Below, piece by piece: positions 24,301 to 35,900 of a DNA stretch of 64,000 nucleotides. The first letter of the stretch is position 1, and each line of letters opens with the position of its first letter. The notes under the pieces are model-generated. The model did no database searches and was not told the DNA's origin. It worked only from the letters and a program-made list of their open reading frames with translations. The position numbers were made by a program, and so were the translations under genes. Source of the stretch: Isoetes taiwanensis (taxonomy: Eukaryota > Streptophyta > Lycopodiopsida > Isoetales > Isoetaceae); assembly GCA_021234155.1 (NCBI GenBank), contig JAJEKV010000079.1, positions 1,306,789 to 1,370,788 on the forward strand, written 5' to 3'.

Positions 24301-27300
24301 TCAAAATTGACTTTTCCAATCTACTACGCAATACTAGTGGTAATAACAGGTGTTAAATAATTTGTTGGTGATGCTTGCAGTCCAAATTGATCTCTGAGTT
24401 AGCCAACACTTGATGTTAAATCACGGAGCAGATAAATCTGAGAATCGATTGGCTTGGCCACAAAGACATTTTCACCACCAAACCTGAATATCAAGATGAC
24501 TGGACAGGTCTTGTTCTAAATAGTTCTAGTTCCTTTTGGCCGATATCTCGCATTTATGCTGTAATGTTCAAAGATCCCGTTGAAGATGTTTAATGATTGA
24601 TGCCATTATCCTGTAACTATTCGAAACTCTGTATAACATCCCTTCCAAAAGTGTCTATGCTCTCCTATTGGACTTCTTATGTAATCACAAGTTCCCCTAC
24701 TGACAATGCTGAGGAATCCTACTGACTGTAGAATAATCAATAAGTTTAACTTCAGTGATCATGCATTCTCTAAATAGCAATTATGCGTCTGAGAACCCGT
24801 TAATGATATTAACATCAATTCTCAGCAAGGACAATCTATGTGTATTTGACTCAATAGATATGTTGCAGTTAATTGGCAAATAAATATTTATGAGCTTACT
24901 TTGAGAAACCAAAGCTAAAATTAAGCTGGATGAAATCAAGTAACCAGTACTATCAGGATCCAAGACACCAGCTTCTGCAATGGGAAAGCAAATAATAGTC
25001 AAGTGGGGATTCAAAAAAAGTAACTTAAGGTGAGGTTCCAACCTGGGTACAAATTTCTCCAGTATACAACTCCGGTATTCACATTCATCTGATAAATCCA
25101 CACCCCTTTTGCATCAATGTATGATGCCACAGGAGTACCATCAAAATATGAAATAGTTTTTGAGCTAACTTCAATGACAGCTGCATACACTACGCCTCCA
25201 TCACAGCTGAGATAAGGAGGATATTGTATGACAGAGTCAAAAGCTGTATCAGAAAGATATTTCTGTACAGTTGAACCATCTGGTGAGATAGCATACAAGT
25301 TCCCATCTAGGGATCCAATGATAACCCAGCCTGCCAAGTTAATCGTAGACTAGTTAAAGCTTGTAACATAAAACATATCCCAGCCCTTCAACCCTAGTAA
25401 ATATTTGCATTTATATGTGATTTACACATGGGTAAGTACTGCCCATGATATAAAAGAGTAGAAAACAAACAATGTTATATTTGGTTAGAGTAGAACCTAA
25501 GGCAACTAATAGTGGTCATTTTACAATTCCACTCTAAATGCAATGCAAATCTTGCAATACCAATGTATTCCAGGCTAACACAATCTGTCCATAGGGAGTA
25601 GCTGCCGTATAGGCCATGTCAGCATAAAAGCATTGTCATATTATGCGCTTTCTTTATGTTTCGCTATCACCAGAATGTTTGCTAAAGCAGGGCTGATGTA
25701 ATTCTCCCCTCGTGAAATGTGTAACTATGTAATCTATAACTGCTTGCTATAACACAAGCTTGCCCCTAATTTCGTTTTGAGTTTGACCACTCTCTTGATC
25801 TCATCTATAATCTTGAGCTTGATACACGATTGAGGGGCATCCATATCTTTCAAACTGTGGAAGGAAAGGCCACTTTGCTCACATCCTGCCATACACCAAG
25901 CCTGCCTAAACACTTTCCCGCACAAGCTTTGCTCCTTCCGCAAACAGCGTGCACAAATGCCCCAAAACACTTGGTATGACGAAGAATGCAAAAACCTTCA
26001 CAAGCAGCTCAAGGAAGAATTGGCAACCTGCTCTTCTACAGCAACCTCTTCTACAGCTGTTGCGACTAATTTAGCATACAAAAAGCTGATCCGGATTAAA
26101 AATAGAATATATATAAAGCAAGTGATGGAAGACATGCTTGACTTGTTGTACAGTAATAAATTTGCTAAAATTTGGCAGAAGTTTCTTGCTAAGAAATCTG
26201 ACTTGCCCCTTAAAGACCCAAAAGTGTGGACCACTTATGCTCGAACGCTCCTAGATGTGGGAAAAGCAGATTTGCTGGACATTGAATTGCAGCCCCGGCC
26301 CCAATCCGCCTCTCTTTTCTCTACTTCCCTTATCTGAGAAGCTATAAGCAAAGTGAACATTGGGAAAGCAAAAGATTGTGAGGACCTGCAGGCTGAATTT
26401 CTGATCCATGGAATGGATACCCTTGCGCCTGTTGTGGCAGATATATTCAACAAGATAATATGCTCAGGCTTTCCAAAAGCATGGACCATTAATATCATCA
26501 ACCCAATTTTTAAGGCTGGAGATCCAATGAATCCAAACCACTACCGCCTTATAATGATTGGACATGTCATGGCAAGATTATATGGATGTGCATTGGACTT
26601 GATTATCAGTGATCACGCGGAGATAAATCTCCTTAGAGCAAAGGGTCAGGCTGGTCTCAGGAAAAACTTCTCAACAATAGTCCATATCTTTACCTTGCGG
26701 TCTATCATTGAGGAAGCTAAAGCCAGGAAAACAAAAGTGTATTGCTGCTTTGTAGATTTCCTCAAAGCCTTTGATACGATCCCTCGGAACCGCCTATTTC
26801 ATAGACTTATTGAACTGGGATTGTCGCAGCAAGTCATAGGGCTGTTTTGATGCTCTATGACAATGTTTTGGGAAGAATTAATGTGCCCGGAGGCTGGTCG
26901 GATGAAATAAGCAGCACAACTTGGGTTAAACATGGCTGTCCCTTATCCCCTACACTCTTCGGTTTGTACATTGACGAGCTGGAAAGCTTCATAGCAGCGC
27001 TTGGAGGTGACGGATCTGCTTTAGCTGATGGATGCATATCCATCCCTCTATATGCGGATGATGTTTATATCCTCTTCTCCTGAAGGCCTTCAGCATCATT
27101 TCTTGGCACTTGAGAAATTTTGCATGCAAAGAGAGCTCAAAGTGAACTTGGACAAAACACGTCATGTGCTTGCATGCATCGCCACCCCTTCTTTTTCAGG
27201 AATCAACAAGTGGGAGTGGTCTCTCATTATACTTACTTGGGTGTGCAATTTAAGGGTCCCGTCTTTTATCATGAAGGACGCAGCATATGCAGGACTCACA

Positions 27301-30251
27301 ATAGGATATGCCTCGCTTGCAATGCTAGAAAAGAAATGTTTCAGAGTGAATTTTCAGGATGTCCCAGCAAAGCTTCATCTTTTCAATACCTTAGTTAAAC
27401 CAGCTGCTCTATACAGAGTCTTGATGTGGGGGATGGGCATGACGCCAAAGAATGGCTTCAAATAGAAAGACTGCAAGTCTATTTTCTGTCCAAAATGATT
27501 ACGAGAAAAGCCTCTGTGCCGCATGCAATCATATTGTTAGACCTATATGCTGACGTGTATGATGACATCACACTGCTGAGCATGCTACTGCTGACATGGC
27601 ACTCGTCATATAAGCTATAGTCACGTATATCGTAGCTGGTCTGTTTTTCCTGGAGCTAGGCACTCACCTTTGTAGCTTTCTTCCCCATGATACGTTACAA
27701 TGTCTACATGGTATCAGAGCTCAGGAATGGCTGGGAGTTAGCATTAATAAAATTTTGTGAGCATTGAGTGCTTCTTGCTGAAAATTTACACGCTAAAACA
27801 GATTCATTAGAATCACACATTGTTGGGTAGATCTTGCAATTTGTTTGCAAGAATTTGTCTAGAACGAAGAATGTGGTAGCTCGAAAAATCTATGCAGAGA
27901 TTCATTCCATCTTGCAAGTTTTTCGAAAGAGAAAAGGGTCGATCTGCAGTTTATTTGCGGCAAAGATTTTGCCGGATTCCAAGCTTGGCCAAGATTTGGT
28001 ATGCTTTTGGCATGTTTTTTTTCTTTTTGTCGAAAATGTTTTAGTTCCGTTCAAGAATTTGGGGACGTTGTCCACATCTTTGACAAAAAAGGTGTTCGAC
28101 ATTTGGCAAACGACATCAGGAGTTGGGATCGGAATTGGCTGCCGCAATTGACGAACGAGCTTGAATCTGCAAAATATTTGCTTATAAGTGTCCTCTCTTG
28201 AAGACATCTGCAGTTATATGTTTCCTGAGGAGTTTGACCCAATTCTGTAAATCATACTTGTTCTCTCCAAGGTCAACCATAGCATTATTCAGTTCTCCAG
28301 ATTCAGTAACATCTGATAACCATTTCTGTGATATTTCCTAACCATCAAGAACTAACCAAACTCGCCAAAATGGGCATCCCATTACTGTTGGGATCTTAAT
28401 CCAATCGTGTGATGTCTCAAGAACACCCAACAGAGCTCATAAACTATCATGACACCTTTCAACTGACTCAACTTAGAAGAATGTTATCACAAAAATAATC
28501 AGGTCAGTCCAGGCACTGTGGATATTAAGAATATCAGGAAATATCAGAAAAAAGATATGTGATTTCTGAAGATATGACTTTGACGAGCAAGAAAGCAATC
28601 AAAAGTCTTTTTGGGTCGAGGTAAACAGAATACCACAGCATAACTAAAACTAGCTAATTAGAGTCACAGCAAGGACACTTCTATTTTATCTTTTGTTATT
28701 TTTATATGCAGACCTTCAGATAACAGAGTCATAAACTAGGAACTGGTCCTAGAGAACACAATTGTCTGGTCCCATAGATCCTATGGATCTGAAGTAGATG
28801 TTTATTCTTCCTTTCTTTCATTCTCTATTTAGTTTATCAATGGCCCTTTCACGGGTATAGCAAAGAAAGCTTAAAATCCATCTACCTCTTTCCCAATACT
28901 CTTCTGCTTAGGGACATTTAAACAATATGGCACATTCGTCGTTTCTTGGGAACTTTCATATGGAGATATCATTATATATGATTGCACTCATTATCTGTAC
29001 TTGATGATGCAAGTGGTGTTATTTCAGTAATGCATCCAATTTTGGTCACATCTAGTTCCTAATATAATTAGTAAACAACTAAACATAAGTTACCTGTAGT
29101 GTCAACCCTTGGAAAACAACTCAAGGTACTAAATGGACCCACTTTAACCGTCCACGCTACTTCTCCAGTTTGTGCTACAAAAGCATATACAGTACTTCTG
29201 ATAACAGTGGCCACATAAACATAACCATTATTGCCAGCCGTTACTCCAGCATGTGTATATGGTTCTTCAAGATTCAGGTTATAACGCCACCTGATATATG
29301 GCTTCCAGGTAGCTATGGCAAAAAGCCACCCAGACGCACTTGCAACCTATACAAAAGTAGTTAAAGAATGAGCATTATCTGAGTTTGATACATCAATAAT
29401 CATACTCACATAAAGCGTTCCATCACAGTGATCAACAGCTGGTGAGAAATGAAAATAGCACTGTGACATGTTATAATTGCAAAAACTTCTTGGATCAAAT
29501 TGTGGCTTCATCAAGTCACTCGTGGTGTTCTTTGCAACCCCTCCTATGCTCCAGCGAGGAATTCCATCGAGGGTTACAGCATATAAGCCACCAATACCTG
29601 TATTAACATAGAGAAATGTAGCAGCACTATTTTTTCCAAGTGCAAGTCCAGTGACTGGATAAACTCCAAGGGCGTTTCCTGATGTATTTGTTGGACTTGT
29701 ATACAGCTTCCTAATGCCAACCACATCATTGGCAACTGTAATCTCCTGCACATACTGGCCAGTTGCAACATACACCTGGCCACATATTGCTAAGAAGAGG
29801 CATTAGAAGTGAGGCAACATGAATTTGCATTAGAAGTGAGGCAACATGAATTTGCAACACTTAGATTATAATACTACTGGGACCATTTGAAATTAATTCA
29901 AAATGCAATAAACCAGATACATGGTAGTATTGCCATCATATACGCATAACTGATAATGTGGATGACTTTAATCAATAACAATTTTTTGAACACTAACAAA
30001 ACTTTGGAGTCAATAATTCAAGTACATAAAATATACCTGCTTTGTATCTGGATTGAAAATAGGTGCTACGTCTTGCTGGCAAGTAATATTCTTATCAAGT
30101 TCCATAAGCCATGCAACTGTAAGGTCAGGGCCATAAGCAATCACGCGACTTTCTGAACAGATGTAGGCCCTTCCATCAGATGCAGCTTCAACAGCCCCGA
30201 CTAAGTTTAGGACTGATTCAATATTATTCAATGATGGGACCTCGTAATCAC
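21389..30251 (-). CDS. GEX3: GEX3-like gamete-expressed protein (5' exon missing)
   Basis: Eight exons with matching phases: 30251-30037, 29775-29410, 29346-29094, 25330-25043, 24974-24900, 23782-23675, 22273-22104 and 21928-21389 (stop), about 670 residues. They encode repeated beta-propeller blades of the PQQ/BamB type, such as DGRAYICSESRVIAYGPD, GGLYAVTLDGIPRWSIGG, GNNGYVYVATV-TVYAFVAQTG and GSLDGNLYAISPDG. A Cys-bearing loop (ICNEKDCKGRNKL) comes next, then one membrane span (GIPFLFLLIAVSAICIY), a basic stop-transfer stretch (KKRRQRRK) and a 179-residue acidic Asn/Gln/Glu-rich tail. This order fits plant GEX3, a plasma-membrane protein of gametes linked in Arabidopsis to pollen-tube guidance. 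Exon 2 begins inside a codon, so an exon with the signal peptide must lie upstream; I could not find it. The intron 29093-25331 carries antisense LINE and LTR insertions. Confidence 0.82.
22884..23038. repeat. 77-bp tandem duplication in a GEX3-like intron
   Basis: Units start at 22884 and 22961. Both read CCCACTTT-ACC-TTGGGAA, TTGC-CCTGATGTG, TATATACTT-TCAACCTATG and ATCATAT-TGCTTCATCCTCC. The duplication lies in the intron between exons 23782-23675 and 22273-22104. About 220 bp away is a G-rich run (22663-22679). Some ten differences separate the units. Confidence 0.85.
25950..27534 (+). mobile_element. LINE ORF2 relic inside a GEX3-like intron, antisense
   Basis: Non-LTR retrotransposon reverse transcriptase, in three or more frames. 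In order: a linker region (NTWYDEECKNLHKQLK, 25963 on); AWTINIINPIFKAGD and NPNHYRLIMIG (around 26480-26560); FVDFLKAFDTIPRNRL, which holds the first catalytic aspartate block; GCPLSPTLFGLYIDEL; and the catalytic YADDVYILFS with YADD at 27051-27062. After that come KVNLDKTRHVL and YLGVQFKG. In-frame stops (near 26335 and 26848) and frameshifts (near 27080 and 27200) make it dead. It has no visible endonuclease domain, so it is 5'-truncated, as is usual for LINE insertions. It is antisense to the host gene, which spares the host from the element's poly(A) signal. Its 3' end is cut by the LTR at 27535. Confidence 0.88.
27535..27720 (+). mobile_element. Copia-type LTR with tRNA-iMet primer-binding site
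   Basis: TGGTATCAGAGC at 27709-27720 is the primer-binding site complementary to the 3' end of initiator-Met tRNA that most plant Ty1-copia elements use. It directly follows ...GTCTACA, so the LTR ends with CA at 27708. A fitting LTR start is TGTTAGAC at 27535, giving a 174-bp LTR whose ends (TGTTAGAC/GTCTACA) form an imperfect inverted pair. No second LTR and no gag or pol coding was recognised in the following 500 bp, although several short frames are open up to 28200. It may be the head of a truncated or small non-autonomous element. It sits in the GEX3-like intron directly after the LINE relic, sense opposite to the host gene. Confidence 0.65.
29800..29853. repeat. Exact 27-bp tandem duplication in a GEX3-like intron
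   Basis: GCATTAGAAGTGAGGCAACA followed by TGAATTT occurs at 29800-29826 and again, without any change, at 29827-29853. It lies about 25 bp from the acceptor of the exon that starts at 29775, inside the part of the intron where the branch point should be. The identity of the units implies a recent event. Confidence 0.95.
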
Positions 30252-30363
30252 CTTGTACAATACCTTCAACATATGCACTTAAAAATCAACATTGTAACCC
30301 TATTTTGACTCCTAAGTGCCTATATAATGAAGAAGTATAGAGCATACCAAGAAAGATGCAGGT

Positions 30364-30552
30364 GATGATAAGTGTGATCATAAAAACCATTGCACAGCTG
30401 AGTATGTAGAAGCACATAAAGTGTATATTACAGTCCTTTGCCACATCTATACAGAATAGGAGATGATAAGTGTGATCATAAAAAACATTGCACAGCTGAG
30501 TATAAGCCACATAAACAATATATTACAGTCCTTTGCCACAGCTATACAGAAT
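30364..30552. repeat. 98-bp tandem duplication upstream of GEX3-like exon 2
   Basis: Units begin at 30364 and 30462. Shared blocks are GATGATAAGTGTGATCATAA, CATTGCACAGCTGAGTAT, CACATAAA, TATTACAGTCCTTTGCCACA and CTATACAGAAT. They differ by a small indel and a few substitutions. The block lies between GEX3-like exon 2 and the upstream PPR gene, so it is either in the first intron or in the promoter of the GEX3-like gene. Confidence 0.85.
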
Positions 30553-30982
30553 GGTCCTCAACTCTAAAAACATGTTCCAGAAACCATTCTAGATGTCCTT
30601 GAACCTTCAAGAGCCCTGTACAACCACAGAAGGAGAAAGGTTTCTGTGAGCATATAGTTGAAACTTTATCGAATTTTATTTTAGTGGTAACAATCTGATA
30701 ATACACACCCCACAAGAAAGCCTAAAACATATATCATTTTCACTGCAACCCTTACCTCCAAGCTTTCGCACCAGAATAGTAGCAACTAACCTATTGTATT
30801 ACACATCTACATTCTATTTCAACCACAGTAGTCTATTCGGCATGAATAAGCAGCATATTGTTTTTCTTTTCTGCTCATTAACCATACAACGGACCTCATG
30901 TATCTCCTTGGTGCTATAGATCCCACTTGCTGTCTTCTAATTTGTCCCATTTCATATGTTTCCCATCCATCCCACCTATGTA

Positions 30983-32284
30983 TCAGGCATAGATGCCAGA
31001 AAGTAGCAAATATGGTGCAGTATTGTCTGGATCCAACTCAAACAGACACCATGCACTACGCTTCCCACGTTTCATGTCTCCATGTACCCGACAAGCAGCA
31101 AGGAAGCTTGTCCATAATTTTGCATCTGGGTCAAGAGGCATACTGTCTATGAAGTCCTCTGCCACATCTAGCCTTCCTGCACGTCCTATGAGGTCACTTA
31201 TACACCCATAATGCTCCACTGTTGGTACAATGCCATAATTTCCAGCCATCAAATTAAAATAGTTGTGAGCTTCTTGAAACAAACCTGCATAACTGCATGC
31301 AGAAAGAACGCTCACAAATGTAAAATTGTCTGCCCTTGAATAGTTATTGTGCATTGCATTAAAAAGATGAAGAACATTGATCACTAACCCACTTTGCGAG
31401 TATGCTGCAATAATTGTATTCCATGAAATAATGTTCCTTTCAGGGAGGCTGATAAACATAGCAAGTGCATTATGCATACTGGCACACTTGCCATACATTT
31501 TAACAATGGAGGTTCCCAGAATGACATCTAGTTCAACATTTAAATGCATGACTTCTTTATGCAATTCCACGCCCTTTTCTAATGCTCCCAGATTGGCCAA
31601 TGCCTCAAAAATAATAGTGTAGGTTACTTTACTTGGTTTCACACCTTTCATCTGCATTTCCCTGAAAAGAACTACTGCATCTTTTGAATGTGCATTCTGC
31701 ACGTAAGTATTTAACATTGCATTCCACGAGATCAAATTGGGCTGAGCTATTTTGTCAAACATAATGCGTGCATTTTCTATACTTCCACACTTTCCATACA
31801 TGCTAATAAGAGCATTATAAACGAAGCCTTTTAACTCTAATCCATTGATAATGCTGCACTCATGGATTTGTTTGCCTTCTTCTAGCTCAGTACAGGCAGA
31901 AAGAGCAGTAGCAATTGTACACTTATCAGGCCTAATTCCACTTTGGTGCATTTTCCCAAGCAGCCGTAAAGCAGCTTTACAATGCCCATTATTGATGTAC
32001 GTTGAAATTATAGCATTCCAAGAATAAACATTCCATACATGCATCTTCTCAAAAATTACCCGAGCATCATCTAAACTTCCAGACTTTCCATATACATCAA
32101 CAAGAACATTACCCAAAAATGTACTTTGGCCTAATCCTTGTCTCATGATCATGAGATGAGCCCATTTGACCTCCATCAGATTGTGGCGGTTTCCAATATC
32201 CTTTAGAAGCAATGCAAACGCCTGGCATTCGGCAATCAGGTTACGCTCTCCCAGATGTTTCGGTTCCATGCCAGAATAATTCAT
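30983..32284 (-). CDS. PLS-class pentatricopeptide repeat protein, C-terminally short
   Basis: Intronless frame of 433 residues on the minus strand, made of some ten helical-hairpin repeats in P-L-S order, for example FLGNVLVDVYGKSGSLDDAR, NVYSWNAIISTYINNGHCKA, FVYNALISMYGKCGS, NLISWNAMLNTYVQNAH and NFTFVSVLSACSYAGL. Such proteins bind single-stranded organellar RNA and direct editing, splicing or end-processing in plastids or mitochondria. The protein reaches the E region (VEHYGCISDLIGRAGRLDVA, then APYLLLSGIYA) and stops at once, where relatives normally continue through E, E+ and often a DYW deaminase domain. The stop (TGA at 30983-30985) is followed by no matching sequence in any frame, so the C-terminus was lost by truncation and not by a simple nonsense change. 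Whether the short form still works is unknown. No clear targeting peptide is visible at this start; a start further upstream is possible. Confidence 0.85.
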   Translation of the reverse strand: MNYSGMEPKHLGERNLIAECQAFALLLKDIGNRHNLMEVKWAHLMIMRQGLGQSTFLGNVLVDVYGKSGSLDDARVIFEKMHVWNVYSWNAIISTYINNGHCKAALRLLGKMHQSGIRPDKCTIATALSACTELEEGKQIHECSIINGLELKGFVYNALISMYGKCGSIENARIMFDKIAQPNLISWNAMLNTYVQNAHSKDAVVLFREMQMKGVKPSKVTYTIIFEALANLGALEKGVELHKEVMHLNVELDVILGTSIVKMYGKCASMHNALAMFISLPERNIISWNTIIAAYSQSGLVINVLHLFNAMHNNYSRADNFTFVSVLSACSYAGLFQEAHNYFNLMAGNYGIVPTVEHYGCISDLIGRAGRLDVAEDFIDSMPLDPDAKLWTSFLAACRVHGDMKRGKRSAWCLFELDPDNTAPYLLLSGIYA

Positions 32285-32599
32285 CTTTTACCATTACAAT
32301 TGTAACAGACTCAATTCTTGACACATTTGCTATTGGACACCCTCGTAAATGGATGATTCAGACACTAAGTGCCCACCCTCATAAGCATCTGCGATTAAGC
32401 ATGTATCGTGAAATACCTGTTCATCGAGGATCATGACATCTCGTCACATCTTGTGCAAACATAAAACACTCGATTGTTGCTACGAACCTGTCCCTATCCA
32501 ACTGTGTTCAATGACAAAAAATGCATGCAGAAGGTCATTAGCTGCATTCCAATAATATCCCAAGTAGGATCCAAGTATCTGCAGCACCAGCTTATGTTT

Positions 32600-32955
32600 C
32601 CTGCTCATAACGTCAAATGCAGTCATACCGGGTTCATTCTCCTCAGCAGATGTCTCATTATCCTTTGCTCCTCTGGTTCTGGCGAATCAGCTATGCTTGG
32701 GCATGGTGCATTCAGGCTTTCCCATTCCGGATTCGTTTGCTGTAGTAAACCCTTAGCATCCATGTACTCCAGTGCAACTAAAATAGATGAACAAAAGAAC
32801 CCTAACCCTATTTCTACACGATAGATCTAGACTGGAATTTTTTTGGAATCTGTTTACCTTTTTCATCTCTTCCATTTGCGAAATGGCTGTCGAAATTGGG
32901 GATTCCGGCAGCGTCGAGGTCGTGAGGATCTTGATCCGATCCGGACGGCGCATTT
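32600..32955 (-). other. Possible exon of an unassigned gene
   Basis: On the minus strand, after a T-rich acceptor-like CTATTTTAG (about 32777), a frame reads LEYMDAKGLLQQ, then NPEWESLNAPCPSIADSPEP, EEQRIMRHLLRRMNPV. After a one-base shift it goes on as MTAFDVMSRKHKLVLQILGS. The wording LEYMDAKG, LLRRMNP and TAFDV recalls ankyrin-repeat loops of XBAT-type ubiquitin ligases, but the match is weak and the frame is broken at the MNP-V junction, where GTATGA could also serve as a splice donor. No partner exon was found. It is either a relic or one exon of a gene whose other parts are unrecognised. Confidence 0.25.
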
Positions 32956-35900
32956 CTCCATTCCGTCATTTCTGATTCTTAAATATTTTGACCATTTCCG
33001 AGTGCCAACAATTTTTTTTTTAAATTCCAAGACCATTACCTACCTCGTTTTTCTGGGGGTTATCATTTGCATATAATAATCAATACAAGAGTTTACCTTT
33101 TAAAACTATTTTGGGCTCCTTTAGAATATCATGTGGTCATTCAATACCACCATATGTGCCACAACCCTTCGGCCATTTCTCCGCTATAAGTGTTGTTTAC
33201 TTCTATTTGTCCCATCTGCCAAATGAGGGTAATACATTGTCTTTGCTATACTACCATAATATATGGTGGCCTTGGGGTCCTTTCCTCGCACGTCTCCATA
33301 TATATTAGCCCCTTGAGCCATTGCCTTGATATGTATGTATGTATGCCTTGATATGTATGTCTATAAATATTTCTTGCAATTCACTCGTAGATGTTAGTGG
33401 AATATTTCAAGGTCAGATTACAGATATTCCATGTAACCATTACTCGATCCAATAAAACCATTGCTTGTCCCTCACAATTTTGTCATTTATTCAACATAAA
33501 CCCTATTTGATAATATTAGGCATCCTGCCCCTAACAATTCCCATGCTCTACTTCGTGAAATGCCACACATACTTCATGCCAACAAACATTTTTTCCAAAA
33601 CCCAATTTGTGTACTTTTATGTGCGCTCTCTTGCATAAAAAAGCATGTTGTGCTAAGACCATTTTTTGCCGTTACTAGATTCATTCTTTGTCCATGCATG
33701 CATCTCTACACCATGATGATCTTGCATCATAAATAATTAAGTCTACAAGAAATTTATTGCGGCGGCCAAGGCCGCCGCGAACATTTCTTTAGTTCCAAAC
33801 CTGTGGGGTTGGACCCATATTAAGGTTCGATGTTCGATAATGCATTGCCTGCGCAATAATGGATTCATGTTAGTTTGAATGGTGAAGCGCTTCTGAACAT
33901 GCCATGTGTTCGGATGCTTGTAATATTCTAATAAATTCTGCCTATATTATTCTAGCATGATATCCTCTCCAATAGAAAATTGAACACTACAATACCGAGT
34001 TTGCATACAACATGAGGAGTAATGTTTGGAAGAGGCTTAAATCAATATGTGGGCTTGGCATAGGGTACATTCTTTATTAGTGTGACCTTACTTTAATCCT
34101 TGAAAGATGTGGTCATCTTTTCTAGCATTCGGGGTAAGTTAATTGTCAAACGATACTCCCAGGCAAAAGCTAATGATTCATGGTTTATCACCATTTGAAA
34201 AAGGCTAGAAAATGTCATAATAGCTTGTCAAATTTTGTCACTTTTAGTCATCTTTCAAAAGCTTATGGAACCCTACTTGGTAAATTGCTCTTCTTGGAAG
34301 ATCCAAGCTAATCTAAAAATGGATGTAGACCCAGAGATTGTGAAGAGGGAGGAGCTAAAGAAGGGCAAATGGACATTGCAGCTAGACACAGTGTCAATAA
34401 GTTAGTTCAAGTTACTACAGTGATGTTTGATGTAAATGACGAGAATGCGAAAGTTCATGATACAGATTGCTTCAAGACGTGCAACCTGAGCGAGCACTTA
34501 AATGCATCAGAGACGTTATCTTCCTTTTGAGGACTTAAAGTTTAACATTGTATTATATGGAAGTGTAACTTTGTATTTCGTATCGAACATAGCAATTCCA
34601 ATATACCATCTTTCTGTATCGCTTGCTTGAATTGCAGCAGACCAAAAATAGCAGACAACAGATAGAGAGAAATACCATGTAGATATGTTTAAAGCATGGA
34701 ACACATTATCCAATAATGTGATCACAAAGGTAAGTTTCATGTGGAACTACCTCTAGTTGATTGAATGAGATTTAACAATGACAGCATCACAAAAGATTTC
34801 TTGTCCCGTCTCAGTGTACACCAATGGGCCTTCATTCAAGTACACAATTGACCAAATACTATCGTGTTTCGTTCACATTCACGAAACCTCACAGGAGATA
34901 ACAAACATGGCTGCTACACGTCACCAGATGAAATCTTGTTGTACATTGCATGCGAGAGGAATCAGCACTGTCAAGAATCCATTGGGGTGGCTCTGCTTCT
35001 AAAACCTTTCTAACAATGGAGATGCACTAGAAATAAATCTCCCATAGATTTGTAATTTCAAGCATTACAACCTCTTCAAAATCATGTGACCGAGGAAACA
35101 ATGTATTTCATTCATCATCACGTGCTAACGTTTCAGGCACAGTCTTTCTTCTCCTTACCCTTAAAGACATTCCACACATTTAAAACCGGTGGTTTCTGAT
35201 ATCCCATTTCATACTGCGAGCAATCTTTTATGAAAATCTACCTGCATATGTGTTTGCAGCTTTAGAAATTCATGTACTACTGTCCGTTAACCGTGGTTTC
35301 CCCATTGTTGTTGGCACTAACTTTCTGCATGATGCTGTTCTGCAAGATTCAGAGATTATAGCGCATGAAAGTAATGAAGATCCTGTTAAAGGAGCTCGTT
35401 CAAAAGCCTCCTTAAAATCCAAGTTGGGTCGCAGACTTATATCTGCATCAAAGAGAGTTCTACAGAAAGAAAAGACAGTGAAGAATGCTTTTGTACTTAT
35501 TCAAAAAGTACATGTGAAAGGACAGTATAGAATAATGAAAGCAAAATGAAGCACAAAATCAAAGGAAAATGGTCTTTACAGCAAAGGCAAGCACAACAGC
35601 AAATTTGCAAACTGATTAAAATGATATGTTGACCATATTCCCCAACCATTCCTATTTTGCAGATGCAGTAACTTATGATAGGTACCTCACCTGAAAAAAA
35701 TCCACTAGCCTGGCATTTCCTTAGAAGTTCTGCATTGCTTTCAAGTTCACCATGTAATTGAACAACCTTAGACAATGCTCTCCTTGCTTTGCCTTCTCAA
35801 GTTGCACAAAATTGAAAGGTGCCAAATGCATTCTAGATATAACGTTGATCTCAACCCTATTCAAATCGTGACATGCAAGTTCTAAAACCTGCATTAATCT

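Noticed and set aside
27834-28242. Overlapping frames on both strands after the copia primer site, as a possible gag.
   Set aside because: No CCHC zinc knuckle or gag-type motif is visible, and both strands are equally open.
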